Below are positions 36,844 through 44,954 of a stretch of DNA of 64,000 nucleotides, piece after piece. The DNA is from Pseudalkalibacillus berkeleyi (lineage in GTDB: Bacteria > Bacillota > Bacilli > Bacillales > Fictibacillaceae). The translations under genes and the position numbers were made by a program. The stretch covers positions 682,001 through 746,000 of the forward strand of contig NZ_JAKIJS010000001.1 of NCBI RefSeq assembly GCF_021608225.1, written 5' to 3'. The notes under the pieces are model-generated. The model saw only the letters and a list, made by a program, of their open reading frames with translations, made no database searches and had not been told where the DNA came from. Position 1 is the stretch's first letter. The number at the start of each line of letters is the position of its first letter.

Positions 36844-37386
36844 ATGAATTGGTACGAGAAACTGAATGAGTATTTTCCTGTTGAAGAGATGAAATCGAAA
36901 AAACACATGGAGTTATTGCTAAAGGAACAAGGAGATGTCTATCATAAGGATGAAGGGGAACACCATATCCTTATGTTTGCTGAATTTGAAGATTTCCTAT
37001 TCATTGACTATATCTATGTTTCTGGAGCAGCTCGTGGGCAAGGAATAGGCCATAAACTTCTCGAAAAGATGAAGAAAAAAGGCAAACCGATTCTCTTAGA
37101 AGTTGAACCTGTCGATTATGAAGATACTGATACTGAAAAAAGACAGCGCTTTTATAAGAGAGAAGGCTTTGTTCATGCGAAGTCTATTGGATATCGACGA
37201 AGGTCATTAGCGACTAATGAAGTGAATGAAATGGAAATTCTCTTCTGGGCTCCGAATGATGAATCCGAAGAATTGGTTTATGAAAGTATGAAGAAGACGT
37301 ATGAAAAAATCCACACGTATAAAGATGTGGAAATATACGGCAAATCTTATCAGGATGTAGATGACGTACTCACTTTTGAAGAGTGA
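36844..37386 (+). CDS. yjbC: GNAT family N-acetyltransferase YjbC
   Basis: The protein begins MNWYEKLNEYFPVEEMKSKK and contains the acetyl-CoA motif ARGQGIGHKLLEKM, ILLEVEPVDYEDTDTEKR, and FYKREGF; this closely follows B. subtilis YjbC from memory. In B. subtilis yjbC is co-transcribed with spx and linked to salt and wall stress; here the two genes are separated by an inserted efflux operon. I prefer ATG 36844 (AAAGGA upstream), which gives 180 residues. An in-frame ATG at 36808 behind AAGGAGG is a serious alternative and gives 192. Confidence 0.88.
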   Translation: MNWYEKLNEYFPVEEMKSKKHMELLLKEQGDVYHKDEGEHHILMFAEFEDFLFIDYIYVSGAARGQGIGHKLLEKMKKKGKPILLEVEPVDYEDTDTEKRQRFYKREGFVHAKSIGYRRRSLATNEVNEMEILFWAPNDESEELVYESMKKTYEKIHTYKDVEIYGKSYQDVDDVLTFEE

Positions 37387-37404
37387 CGAAAGGACGGTGA
37401 TCTT

Positions 37405-37530
37405 ATGAAACGCCGGACGAAGAATAAGAAGAAACGAGACTGGTTGAAAGATCTTCTTAGAAAAAGGCTTCCAGGTTGGACGCCTAAGCCTACTAAGGGA
37501 CCAGCTTCACAATCCAAACATACCGCCTAA
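37405..37530 (+). CDS. small basic protein, 41 aa
   Basis: Eighteen bases after yjbC, ATG 37405 (AAAGGACGGTGATC upstream) opens 41 residues rich in Lys and Arg: MKRRTKNKKKRDWLKDLLRK, then LPGWTPKPTKGPASQ. No family is recognised. The basic charge suggests nucleic-acid or membrane association, but this is inference. The spacing implies co-transcription with yjbC. Confidence 0.55.
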   Translation: MKRRTKNKKKRDWLKDLLRKRLPGWTPKPTKGPASQSKHTA

Positions 37531-37563
37531 AACTTTATCTACAATGTATATGTTTAAACAGCA

Positions 37564-37610
37564 GGGGGCTTAGTCATGAGTGTGTAACACTTATGACTAA
37601 GCCCCTTTAT
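37564..37610. terminator. terminator between yjbC transcript and RND gene
   Basis: GGGGCTTAGTCAT pairs perfectly with ATGACTAAGCCCC over 13 bases. A T run is short on either side, so it may be bidirectional but weak. Confidence 0.7.
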
Positions 37611-37612
37611 AA

Positions 37613-40600
37613 TTATAAGTCTACCTGTTTTTTTCTTTCTTTACGTCTTTCTTTCAATCGATCAAATTGTAAGTAAATGACTGGGATGAATAGTAAGCTG
37701 ATTAAGGTACCAAAAGTTAATCCGAAAACAATCACGATGGCCATAGGTTGCTGGATTTCCGTTCCTTCACCAATCCCGATCATCAACGGGATTAAGCCTA
37801 GTATAGTTGTTAATGCGGTCATTAAGATAGGGCGTAATCGAGCTTTTCCTGCTCTCACAATTGCAATCGATGTGTGCATACCGCTTTGTTTCAATTGATT
37901 GATGTAATCAACAAGAACAATGGCATTATTGACGACAATCCCAGTCAAGATCAATATGCCTACCAAGGAACCAACACCGAATGGTTGACCAGTAACAAGT
38001 AGACCAAATAGGATTCCGATCACGGTAAGCGGGATAGAGAACATGATAATAAACGGATAAAAGAAGGATTCGAACTGTCCTGCCATCACCATATAGATTA
38101 AGACGATTGCTAATGCAAGTGCACCCCCTAATTTAAAGAAGGCATCGTTCATCTGCTGATTCTGACCGCCGAAGGATACTTCGTAGCCAGGTGGTAATGA
38201 AACGTTGTTCTTCACGCTTTCCTTCACGTCATTTACTACATTCCCGAGATCACGATCCAAAATGGATGCAGTTACTCTGATTTCTCGTAGTCGATCTGTT
38301 CGGTTGATTTGGCTCGGACCATTTCCTCGTTTAATTTCAGTTATTTTACCTAACTCTATGAGTTCACCTGAAGGAGCCTCAATTTGTAGGTCTTCTAAAT
38401 CTTTTACTGATTCAAGTGTTGATGGATCTACCTGAACTCTTACATCGACTTGATTACCACTTCTGTTGAATGCTGTAGCGACCTTCCCGGTCGTAGCACT
38501 TTCTATTGACTGAGCAACTTGAGCGCTCGTTAAACCATAGCTTGCAGCTATCTTCCGGTTCACTTCAATTTCAATAAGGGGGTTACCCGTCTCGTAATTG
38601 GATTCGATTTCTCGAATACCATCGACTTTACTGATTTCATTGCGGATATCTGTTGAGATTGCTTCAAGTGTGCGTAAATCTGGCCCTGATATCTCCAATG
38701 ATACAGGTGAGTCTGATAAACCGCTATCGCTCGCTTGAACAGAAATTTCAGCTTCTTCAATACCTTTTAATTTGTTGCGGATTTGTTCTGCTACTTGTGT
38801 GTCAGATTTGTCACGATCTGAGATAGGTTGTAAGAGTATGCTGTACATGGCTTTATTATTGTTGCTTCCAGCTTGTATTGAAAAATCATTTGATCCGCCA
38901 ATTGTTACATAATACAAATCAATACCAGCAATGGAATCGAGTGCACGGTTAATTTGTTCGGTCGTTTTGAAGGTTGTCTCAGATGCACTTCCAGGCGGTA
39001 ATTCTACGTTAATATTCACGTAACTTTGGTCTTGAGCGGGTAAGAACTCAGTTCCGATAAAAGGAATAGCTGATAATGAGATCAAAAGAAGAATGATTGT
39101 GCCTACGATCAGTCTTTTAGGATATCGAATCGCTTTCCTAAGTAAGTAAACGTAACGTCTCTGAAAAGTAAGGAACCTACTCGTAACAGCTACTTTTTTC
39201 TGCTCCTTCGTTAATAAATTAGAAGAGAGTAATGGAACGATAATCAGTGCAGTCACTAAAGATGATGCGAGTGCAAAGGAAACGCTTAATGCTAACGGTT
39301 TAAATAGTTGAGCAGCAAGACCATCAACGAAAATGATCGGCAAGAATACGACAACTGTTGTAAGAGTGGAAGCTATGACAGCACCACCAACCTCGGTTGT
39401 ACCTTTAATTGCAGCTTCTTTTAGTGCCATCCCTTTTTCCTTCAAACGGTATATACTTTCAAGAATTACAATTGAGTTATCTACAATCATTCCTACACCT
39501 AGTGCTAAACCGCCTAATGTAAGGATGTTGAGGGTCTGTCCAGAAAAATACATGAAAATGAAAGCGGTCATAACAGAAATGGGAATAGAGAAGCCGATAA
39601 TGAATGTGCTTCTCATATTTCGTAAGAAGAGATATAGAACACCAGCTGCAAGAAAGCTACCTAATATCATGTTAATCAAAACAGCTCTTATAGATTGCTT
39701 AATAAATTTAGCTTGATTAAAAATCGTTTCTAATTGGACCTCTTCTGATAATTCCATTCTTTCAATTTTATTTTCAATCTTATTTGCGACTGAAACTGTA
39801 TTCTCTCCTGATTGTTTCAGTATTGATATTCCAATACTCGGTTTGCCGTTTAAATAGCTGATCTGATCAGTGGATGCAGTTGTTTCAACGATATCTACAA
39901 GATTGTCCAATTGGACTACACCTTTTTGGGTAGGGATAGACAGTTGTTTAAGTTCGGTAATCGAGTCGAATTCTCCAAATACTCTAATTGGGAATTCTAG
40001 CCCTTTGTCTTTAATCTTTCCACTAGGTAAAGTGATATTTTCGCCAGCTAAGATTTGTCTTAATTGATCAATAGTTAAACCATGGTCCTTTAGTATAGTT
40101 GGATTTACCGATATATTGACTACCTTTTCTGTTCCACCTTCAATTGTAACAGCGGCAACACCTTCTACTGAATCTAATTGAGGCTTGATTTCATTTTCGA
40201 CTAACTTTTTTGCAGAAACAAGATCCCCATCAGGGGCCTGTATGCCCAATCTCACGATAGGAAGGTCATTTGGATTAAATCTGAGAACTCTAGGTTTTGG
40301 GGCATCACTTGGTAACTGGTCACGTATCGCATCTAACTGTTCTCTCATTTTCAGTGAGGCAAAGTCCATATCGGTACCCCATGTATAGGAAACAATAATG
40401 AGTGCACCACCTGTCCTTGAAACAGATGATACACTTTCAACATTGGGGATCGTTCCCATCATATTTTCAATTGGAGTGGCAAGGAGCTTTTCAACTTCTT
40501 CTGGGCTAGCCCCTTCATATGTAACGGTCACAGCTGCAACAGGAAATGTTAAATCAGGAAACAGATCTACGGGAGTATTTCTAACACTAACAGCGCCTAT

Positions 40601-40678
40601 AATGAGCATGAAAAGGATGACCATGCCCATTGCTATAGGTCTAAATACGGAAAGTTTCGTTATTTTCAAGGATACCAC
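37613..40678 (-). CDS. RND family efflux transporter (AcrB/HAE1 type)
   Basis: A pump of 1021 residues with the two-fold RND plan: a first spanning segment (FRPIAMGMVILFMLIIGAVS), a large extracytoplasmic domain starting near residue 35, and clusters of spanning segments at about 330-530 and 840-1000. FLRNMRSTFIIGFSIPISVM and GLALGVGMIVDNSIVILE contain the conserved proton-relay Asp. It is similar in layout to SwrC/YerP. The GTG start touches the stop of the adaptor gene. In a monoderm cell there is no TolC, so it would export at the membrane. Substrate unknown. Confidence 0.92.
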   Translation of the reverse strand: MVSLKITKLSVFRPIAMGMVILFMLIIGAVSVRNTPVDLFPDLTFPVAAVTVTYEGASPEEVEKLLATPIENMMGTIPNVESVSSVSRTGGALIIVSYTWGTDMDFASLKMREQLDAIRDQLPSDAPKPRVLRFNPNDLPIVRLGIQAPDGDLVSAKKLVENEIKPQLDSVEGVAAVTIEGGTEKVVNISVNPTILKDHGLTIDQLRQILAGENITLPSGKIKDKGLEFPIRVFGEFDSITELKQLSIPTQKGVVQLDNLVDIVETTASTDQISYLNGKPSIGISILKQSGENTVSVANKIENKIERMELSEEVQLETIFNQAKFIKQSIRAVLINMILGSFLAAGVLYLFLRNMRSTFIIGFSIPISVMTAFIFMYFSGQTLNILTLGGLALGVGMIVDNSIVILESIYRLKEKGMALKEAAIKGTTEVGGAVIASTLTTVVVFLPIIFVDGLAAQLFKPLALSVSFALASSLVTALIIVPLLSSNLLTKEQKKVAVTSRFLTFQRRYVYLLRKAIRYPKRLIVGTIILLLISLSAIPFIGTEFLPAQDQSYVNINVELPPGSASETTFKTTEQINRALDSIAGIDLYYVTIGGSNDFSIQAGSNNNKAMYSILLQPISDRDKSDTQVAEQIRNKLKGIEEAEISVQASDSGLSDSPVSLEISGPDLRTLEAISTDIRNEISKVDGIREIESNYETGNPLIEIEVNRKIAASYGLTSAQVAQSIESATTGKVATAFNRSGNQVDVRVQVDPSTLESVKDLEDLQIEAPSGELIELGKITEIKRGNGPSQINRTDRLREIRVTASILDRDLGNVVNDVKESVKNNVSLPPGYEVSFGGQNQQMNDAFFKLGGALALAIVLIYMVMAGQFESFFYPFIIMFSIPLTVIGILFGLLVTGQPFGVGSLVGILILTGIVVNNAIVLVDYINQLKQSGMHTSIAIVRAGKARLRPILMTALTTILGLIPLMIGIGEGTEIQQPMAIVIVFGLTFGTLISLLFIPVIYLQFDRLKERRKERKKQVDL

Positions 40679-41857
40679 TCACTTTTTCGTGCTGATTTTC
40701 GAACGATTTGTTAATTGATATTTGCCTTCTGTCACGACAACATCATTTACTGATAAACCTTTTGATATTTGGCTAACTGTATTTCCTTGTACTTTGAGTG
40801 TGATTGGCTGTTTGATTGCTCGCCCATCTTCAACAAGGAATACATATGTTTGATTACCTTCAAAAAGGAGGGCGTTATTCGAAACCGTTATTGCTTCAGG
40901 TGCGGATTGAATATTGATCGTCCCAGTTACGATTGATTCAGATTTAATCGTTTTCTTGAAAGGTTTAAGAGGGACTGTAAGTGTATACGTATTTGTTTCT
41001 TTGTTTGGTTTGTCGGTAATTGTCTTAATGGTAGTGTTAAAGGGATCTTTGATCTCTTCAAATGTTAATCGAATATCCATTCCTTTCTTGATGGATTTAA
41101 TTTGGAAAGCATTGATTGGAAATACTGCGTTCAGGTTGGATTCACTTGAGACAATCGCCAATGGATTACCTGGGATTGCTGGCATGCCTTCACTCGCATT
41201 TAGTTGATTAATGGTTCCAGTTATAGGGGACGTTATTTTTGTTGCTTGTAACGCATTCTTGGCTTCCTGTACACCTTTGCGTGCTTGTACCAGTTGACTG
41301 TCGATCAGTGGAAGTGCACTCGATGTAATAGATGTATTAGAATTAGATAACTGTTTTAGTTGTTTTAGAAAGCTATTCACATTTCCAATTGGAATGTCAG
41401 CTTCAATCTGATCAGGTATTTCAATTTCTTCTAGTTGTTTTATAGTATCATCAATCACGTTGTTGATTTCAGCTTGAGTCGACCGTTGCTCCTGTATTGT
41501 GTTATTTAACTGATTCCGTGAATTTTCAAGTGCAGTTACTGCAGATTGAGCTTGATTAAGCTGTTGCCTGATTTGGGAATCATCTAATGTCATGATTAGA
41601 TCGCCTTCTTGAACAGTATCTCCATTCTCAACCGAAATCTGAGTGATTTCTGCAGGAACAGAAGATGTAATAGGGACTTGTTCAGAAGGTATTGCTTTTC
41701 CAACTATTTCGATTCTGTTTGTAAAGGTTTCTTTCTTAACTGTATCAGTTTCAACAGGAATCGCATTACTAGAAGCATTATCACTTGTTATTTTTTCCTC
41801 TGCACAAGCAGAGAGTAGTAAAAGTAGTAAGAAAAGAGATAACATATGTATTTTCAA
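40679..41857 (-). CDS. RND efflux adaptor (membrane fusion) lipoprotein
   Basis: The adaptor (392 residues) starts at TTG 41857, seven bases after GGAGTG. The signal is MKIHMLSLFLLLLLLSACAE with a lipobox (LSAC), so it is anchored as a lipoprotein. QVPITSSVPAEITQISVENGDTV and GDLIMTLDDSQIRQQ form the biotinyl-lipoyl part, followed by a coiled-coil hairpin (about 75-200) and a beta-barrel. It is translated directly before the pump, with adjacent stop and start codons. Confidence 0.9.
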   Translation of the reverse strand: MKIHMLSLFLLLLLLSACAEEKITSDNASSNAIPVETDTVKKETFTNRIEIVGKAIPSEQVPITSSVPAEITQISVENGDTVQEGDLIMTLDDSQIRQQLNQAQSAVTALENSRNQLNNTIQEQRSTQAEINNVIDDTIKQLEEIEIPDQIEADIPIGNVNSFLKQLKQLSNSNTSITSSALPLIDSQLVQARKGVQEAKNALQATKITSPITGTINQLNASEGMPAIPGNPLAIVSSESNLNAVFPINAFQIKSIKKGMDIRLTFEEIKDPFNTTIKTITDKPNKETNTYTLTVPLKPFKKTIKSESIVTGTINIQSAPEAITVSNNALLFEGNQTYVFLVEDGRAIKQPITLKVQGNTVSQISKGLSVNDVVVTEGKYQLTNRSKISTKK

Positions 41858-42204
41858 TTCATTTCACTCCAAATCTAGATCACAACTCTAAAGCTTAGTA
41901 TACGTGAAAGTTTAGCGAACATCTCATAATATGGATTATTTCTTTTGAAAATAGGTTTAATTTGTTTTATCAAGGGTAAACAAAATCTAGGTACATATTA
42001 TAAAAGGATGTTGTACAACAAATGAGTTATTTTCATCGTTAAATTTGTGTAAGTTGAATTCCTAGGAAATTGATAAGAATTACCCATTTACCCTATCTTA
42101 TATTACGTAGATGTAGTATAATAAGAAATATGATTTAATTATCTTTTTAAAGTAATGCACAAAGATATATGCATTTTTCAAATCATGAAAGGAGACGATT
42201 CCTT
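41858..42204. other. intergenic region between the RND adaptor and spx
   Basis: This 347-base A/T-rich segment must hold the divergent promoters of the efflux operon and spx. TATAAT near 42117 (TGTAG before it) is the best spx -10; no close match to TTGACA lies 16-18 bases upstream. No ORF or repeat is seen. Confidence 0.4.
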
Positions 42205-42600
42205 ATGGTTACATTATATACTTCACCTAGTTGTACTTCATGTAGAAAGGCTAGAGCATGGTTAGAAGAGCACGAGATTCCTTTTCAAGAGCGTAATATT
42301 TTCTCAGAGCCATTGTCAATTAATGAATTGAAAGAGATTCTTAGAATGACTGAAGAAGGTACGGACGAAATTGTATCAAAACGCTCCAAGACTTTTCAAG
42401 AATTGAATGTCAACTTGGATACGATGCCACTTCAGGATCTTTTCGAATTGATGAGTGAAAACCCTGGACTGCTTCGTCGCCCGATTATGATTGATGAAAA
42501 GCGATTACAAGTTGGTTATAACGAAGACGAAATTCGTCGCTTCTTACCGAGAAAAGTTCGAACTTTCCAGTTGCTCGAAGCTCAAAAAATGGTCAACTAA
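42205..42600 (+). CDS. spx: Spx, redox-sensing regulator of RNA polymerase
   Basis: Spx binds the alpha C-terminal domain of RNA polymerase and switches on the disulphide stress response. The 131-residue protein has the ArsC-like fold with the CxxC redox switch Cys10-Thr-Ser-Cys13 (SPSCTSCRK) and the [10 protein letters not shown] segment around residue 90. The start ATG 42205 follows GAAAGGAGACG. It is degraded by ClpXP with the SpxH adaptor, encoded 8 kb away in this window. A strong bidirectional terminator follows. Confidence 0.96.
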   Translation: MVTLYTSPSCTSCRKARAWLEEHEIPFQERNIFSEPLSINELKEILRMTEEGTDEIVSKRSKTFQELNVNLDTMPLQDLFELMSENPGLLRRPIMIDEKRLQVGYNEDEIRRFLPRKVRTFQLLEAQKMVN

Positions 42601-42615
42601 TTTAAGGTGAATAAT

Positions 42616-42664
42616 AAAAAAAGGCTTTTGCTCAACGATGTAGTCGGGCAAAAGCCTTTTTTGT
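42616..42664. terminator. bidirectional terminator between spx and the TerC gene
   Basis: AAAAAGGCTTTTGC and GCAAAAGCCTTTTTT with a 17-base loop; T runs on both sides. Confidence 0.92.
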
Positions 42665-42686
42665 TTATCTTTTTTAGTGAAATTAT

Positions 42687-43358
42687 TTAGTTTACATTTG
42701 CACCTGCTTTAACTCTTTTAGAAAGCCAGCCTAGAACTAATACGCCAACGACGATTACTACGGAAATTAAGATTTCAAGCATGGCGTTATGTCCTATCCA
42801 TTGTTGTATGATCGCTTCTTCTAAAATCATTTTGGCAGCTGTATAGGCTAAAATTCCTGAACCAATGTAAACAATAGAAGGAAATCGTTCCATAAAGTGC
42901 AAGATTAATTTACTTCCCCATATAATGATAGGAACAGATACTAATAAGCCAATGACAACAAGTAGAATGTTGCCATGTGCAGCGCCAGCGATTGCTAAGA
43001 CATTGTCTAATCCCATGACAACGTCTGCAACGACAATAGTCTTAACTGCAGCCGCAAGGGTTGTACCACTCTTTATATCCGCTTCACCATCGTCTTCTGC
43101 TAAGAGGTTGTATGCGATATAGATGAGTAACACACCACCAACTAGTAAAAGGTATGGGATTTTCAATAAGTACACAGCGACAATTGTCATGATTACTCTA
43201 ACGAAAATGGCCAGTGCCGTACCGAACAATATGGCTTTATTTCTTTGATGCTCCGGTAGGTTGCGACTTGCTAGCGCAATTACAACTGCATTATCTCCAC
43301 CCAAGACAATATCTATTGCGATGATTGTTAATAATGCGATAAGAAATTCAGATTCCAA
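42687..43358 (-). CDS. yjbE: TerC family integral membrane protein (YjbE)
   Basis: A membrane protein of 223 residues with about seven spanning segments and both TerC motifs: DIVLGGDNAVVIALASRNLP near residue 17 and DVVMGLDNVLAIAGAAHGN near 111, whose Asp and Asn residues are thought to bind a metal. TerC proteins of Bacillus export manganese or supply it to exoenzymes. YjbE is next to spx in B. subtilis as well. The start at 43358 is preceded by a GAAAGGGG ribosome site. A repeat-rich region lies upstream. Confidence 0.9.
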   Translation of the reverse strand: MESEFLIALLTIIAIDIVLGGDNAVVIALASRNLPEHQRNKAILFGTALAIFVRVIMTIVAVYLLKIPYLLLVGGVLLIYIAYNLLAEDDGEADIKSGTTLAAAVKTIVVADVVMGLDNVLAIAGAAHGNILLVVIGLLVSVPIIIWGSKLILHFMERFPSIVYIGSGILAYTAAKMILEEAIIQQWIGHNAMLEILISVVIVVGVLVLGWLSKRVKAGANVN

Positions 43359-43421
43359 ATCGAATATACCCCTTTCTAACTACCCAGAAGAACACGAAGG
43401 GTGTTATTCTGTTATTCCTCG

Positions 43422-43460
43422 ATGTCTAGCTTCATCGCCTAGGTGCTCGAGGTCGCTTCG
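43422..43460 (+). repeat. 39-base intergenic repeat, copy 1
   Basis: This unit begins ATGTCTAGCTTCATCGCC and ends GAGGTCGCTTCG. It is identical to copy 2 (43546-43584) over 39 bases. Sequences of this kind recur between genes of many Bacillaceae, as far as I remember. Confidence 0.85.
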
Positions 43461-43545
43461 ATTCCTCTGACAACACACAGAGCGTGTTATTGCAAGGAAT
43501 CTCCAGCGCACTTCACACCAGACCTCGGCGATTTCGCTTTTCTTA

Positions 43546-43603
43546 ATGTCTAGCTTCATCGCCTAGGTGCTCGAGGTCGCTTCGCACCTGACCTCGGCGA
43601 TTT
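43546..43603 (+). repeat. 39-base intergenic repeat, copy 2, with paired arm
   Basis: The 39-base unit is followed by GCACCTGACCTCGGCGATTT. Outer TCGCC and GGCGA can pair; inside, CGAGGTC can pair with GACCTCG, or AGGTGC with GCACCT, but not both in a simple hairpin. Confidence 0.85.
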
Positions 43604-43614
43604 CTTTTTTCTTA

Positions 43615-43631
43615 ATGTCTAGCTTCATCGC
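43615..43631 (+). repeat. 39-base repeat, partial copy 3
   Basis: The first 17 bases (ATGTCTAGCTTCATCGC) match copies 1 and 2; the sequence then diverges to a different G/C-rich element. Confidence 0.75.
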
Positions 43632-43736
43632 ACAGCTTCTTGGATCACTTCAATCCTCTTGCGGCGGCCGAAGCCTCCTCATTGGATTTCCAGTGACCAT
43701 CGAAGTCCTTATTATATAGGAGCTTCGACTAAGACC

Positions 43737-43779
43737 CACCACGTCCTGTGGTGAACGTCGAAGTCAGCACATCCTGTGC
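43737..43779 (+). repeat. pair of short perfect hairpins
   Basis: CACCAC-GTCCT-GTGGTG and GCACA-TCC-TGTGC are two small hairpins 13 bases apart, each with the TCCTGTG sequence. They end the repeat cluster. Confidence 0.7.
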
Positions 43780-44132
43780 AAGTCAGCTTTTCTTTATCAC
43801 TTGACGTTGGCGTTTAATCCACGTACAATCACACAAAGTATGTACAAACAGTAGAACGAAAAAAGTATAAATGAGTTTCCATAAGCAGTCAAGCTACAAT
43901 TTATAGGTTACTGGCCTATTTATGTACAAAAACGAAAAATGGTCATGCATTTTTATTTCATTCCTCAACTATTTATCATAGAATAGAAGTACAAGAAACT
44001 CCAACTTTGTGATAACTGATTTAGTAGCGCCCAAAACGGGAATACCTATAATGAGAAAGAATATTTCAAATGACAGGGGTTCAACATCTCTTCCAGGTGA
44101 AATTTAATCTGGATCGAAGGGAGAGAAACACC

Positions 44133-44813
44133 ATGGAAATAGAACGTGTCAATGAGTATACTATAAAATTTTTCATAACGTATCATGATATAGAAACTCG
44201 AGGTTTTGATAAAGAAGAGATTTGGCAAAATCGAGAACGAGGCGAAGAATTGTTCTGGGAGATGATGGACGAAGCTCACCAACAGGAGCAATTTTCTTTG
44301 GAAGGCCCTCTTTGGATACAAGTGCAAGCTTTAGACAAAGGTCTTGAAATTCTTGTTACGAGAGCATCACTGTCTCAGGATGGCTCGAAGTTAGAATTAC
44401 CTATCTCTGAGGACAAACAAGTAGATGTTCCTGTAGATGATAATATTGAGAAAATGCTCGATCATCATTTTAGTGCTGATGACGATTCTGATGATGCAAC
44501 TGTTGAACCAGAAGATGGAGATTTTCTATCATTCATGCTTCGATTCTCAGATATTGAAGATGTCATTTCTTTAAGTCACAGCGTTGTTACCAACTCATTT
44601 ACGGATAGTCTTTATCACTACGAAGGTAAATATTATCTGTATGTAACTTTTTATGATTCGTTCAGTGAGTCAGAGCAAGATGATGTGTTGAGCAGGATGC
44701 TTGAATTCGGGGATGAAACCGAATTGACAGTACATCGTATCGAAGAATATGGAAAAGTCATTCTCTCAGAAGATGCACTTGGGCAAATGAACAATTATTT
44801 TCCAGAGAAATAA
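44133..44813 (+). CDS. mecA: adaptor protein MecA
   Basis: MecA delivers ComK (and other substrates) to ClpCP for degradation and assembles the ClpC hexamer. The 226-residue protein has the N-terminal substrate-binding part (MEIERVNEYTIKFFITYHDI), an acidic linker (EPEDGDFLSF region, about 110-125) and a C-terminal ClpC-binding domain with FSDIEDVISLSHSV and EYGKVILSEDAL. ATG 44133 follows GAAGGGAGAG; earlier codons give residues not seen in the family. Terminator after the gene. Confidence 0.95.
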   Translation: MEIERVNEYTIKFFITYHDIETRGFDKEEIWQNRERGEELFWEMMDEAHQQEQFSLEGPLWIQVQALDKGLEILVTRASLSQDGSKLELPISEDKQVDVPVDDNIEKMLDHHFSADDDSDDATVEPEDGDFLSFMLRFSDIEDVISLSHSVVTNSFTDSLYHYEGKYYLYVTFYDSFSESEQDDVLSRMLEFGDETELTVHRIEEYGKVILSEDALGQMNNYFPEK

Positions 44814-44857
44814 CAAAACGCCGACTTTCAAATTGAATTTCGGCGTTTTCATTTTTA
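44814..44857 (+). terminator. terminator of mecA
   Basis: AAAACGCCGA and TCGGCGTTTT pair perfectly; CATTTTT follows. Confidence 0.88.
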
Positions 44858-44954
44858 TATGAGCTTCTTGACGATACTTATAGTTGTAATTTCTACATAA
44901 TAAACAGATAATTAAAATACCAAATATTAGATGGTACTAAGGGATGAATGCAAC

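Larger units (their letters stand above)
43359..44132. other. repeat-rich intergenic region between yjbE and mecA
   Basis: 774 bases without a credible gene. It holds two full and one partial copy of a 39-base repeat (43422, 43546, 43615), two copies of GACCTCGGCGATTT, and two perfect hairpins near 43737-43779. The right end, after 43800, is A/T-rich and should contain the mecA promoter. Confidence 0.7.

Noticed and set aside
39333-39716. Open frame of 127 codons on the strand opposite the RND pump
   Set aside because: It lies wholly inside the pump gene, has no ribosome site and reads like the shadow of a membrane protein.
43359-44132. yybP-ykoY manganese riboswitch in front of the TerC gene
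   Set aside because: The region consists of intergenic repeats on the far side of a short leader; the conserved loop sequences of that riboswitch were not found.
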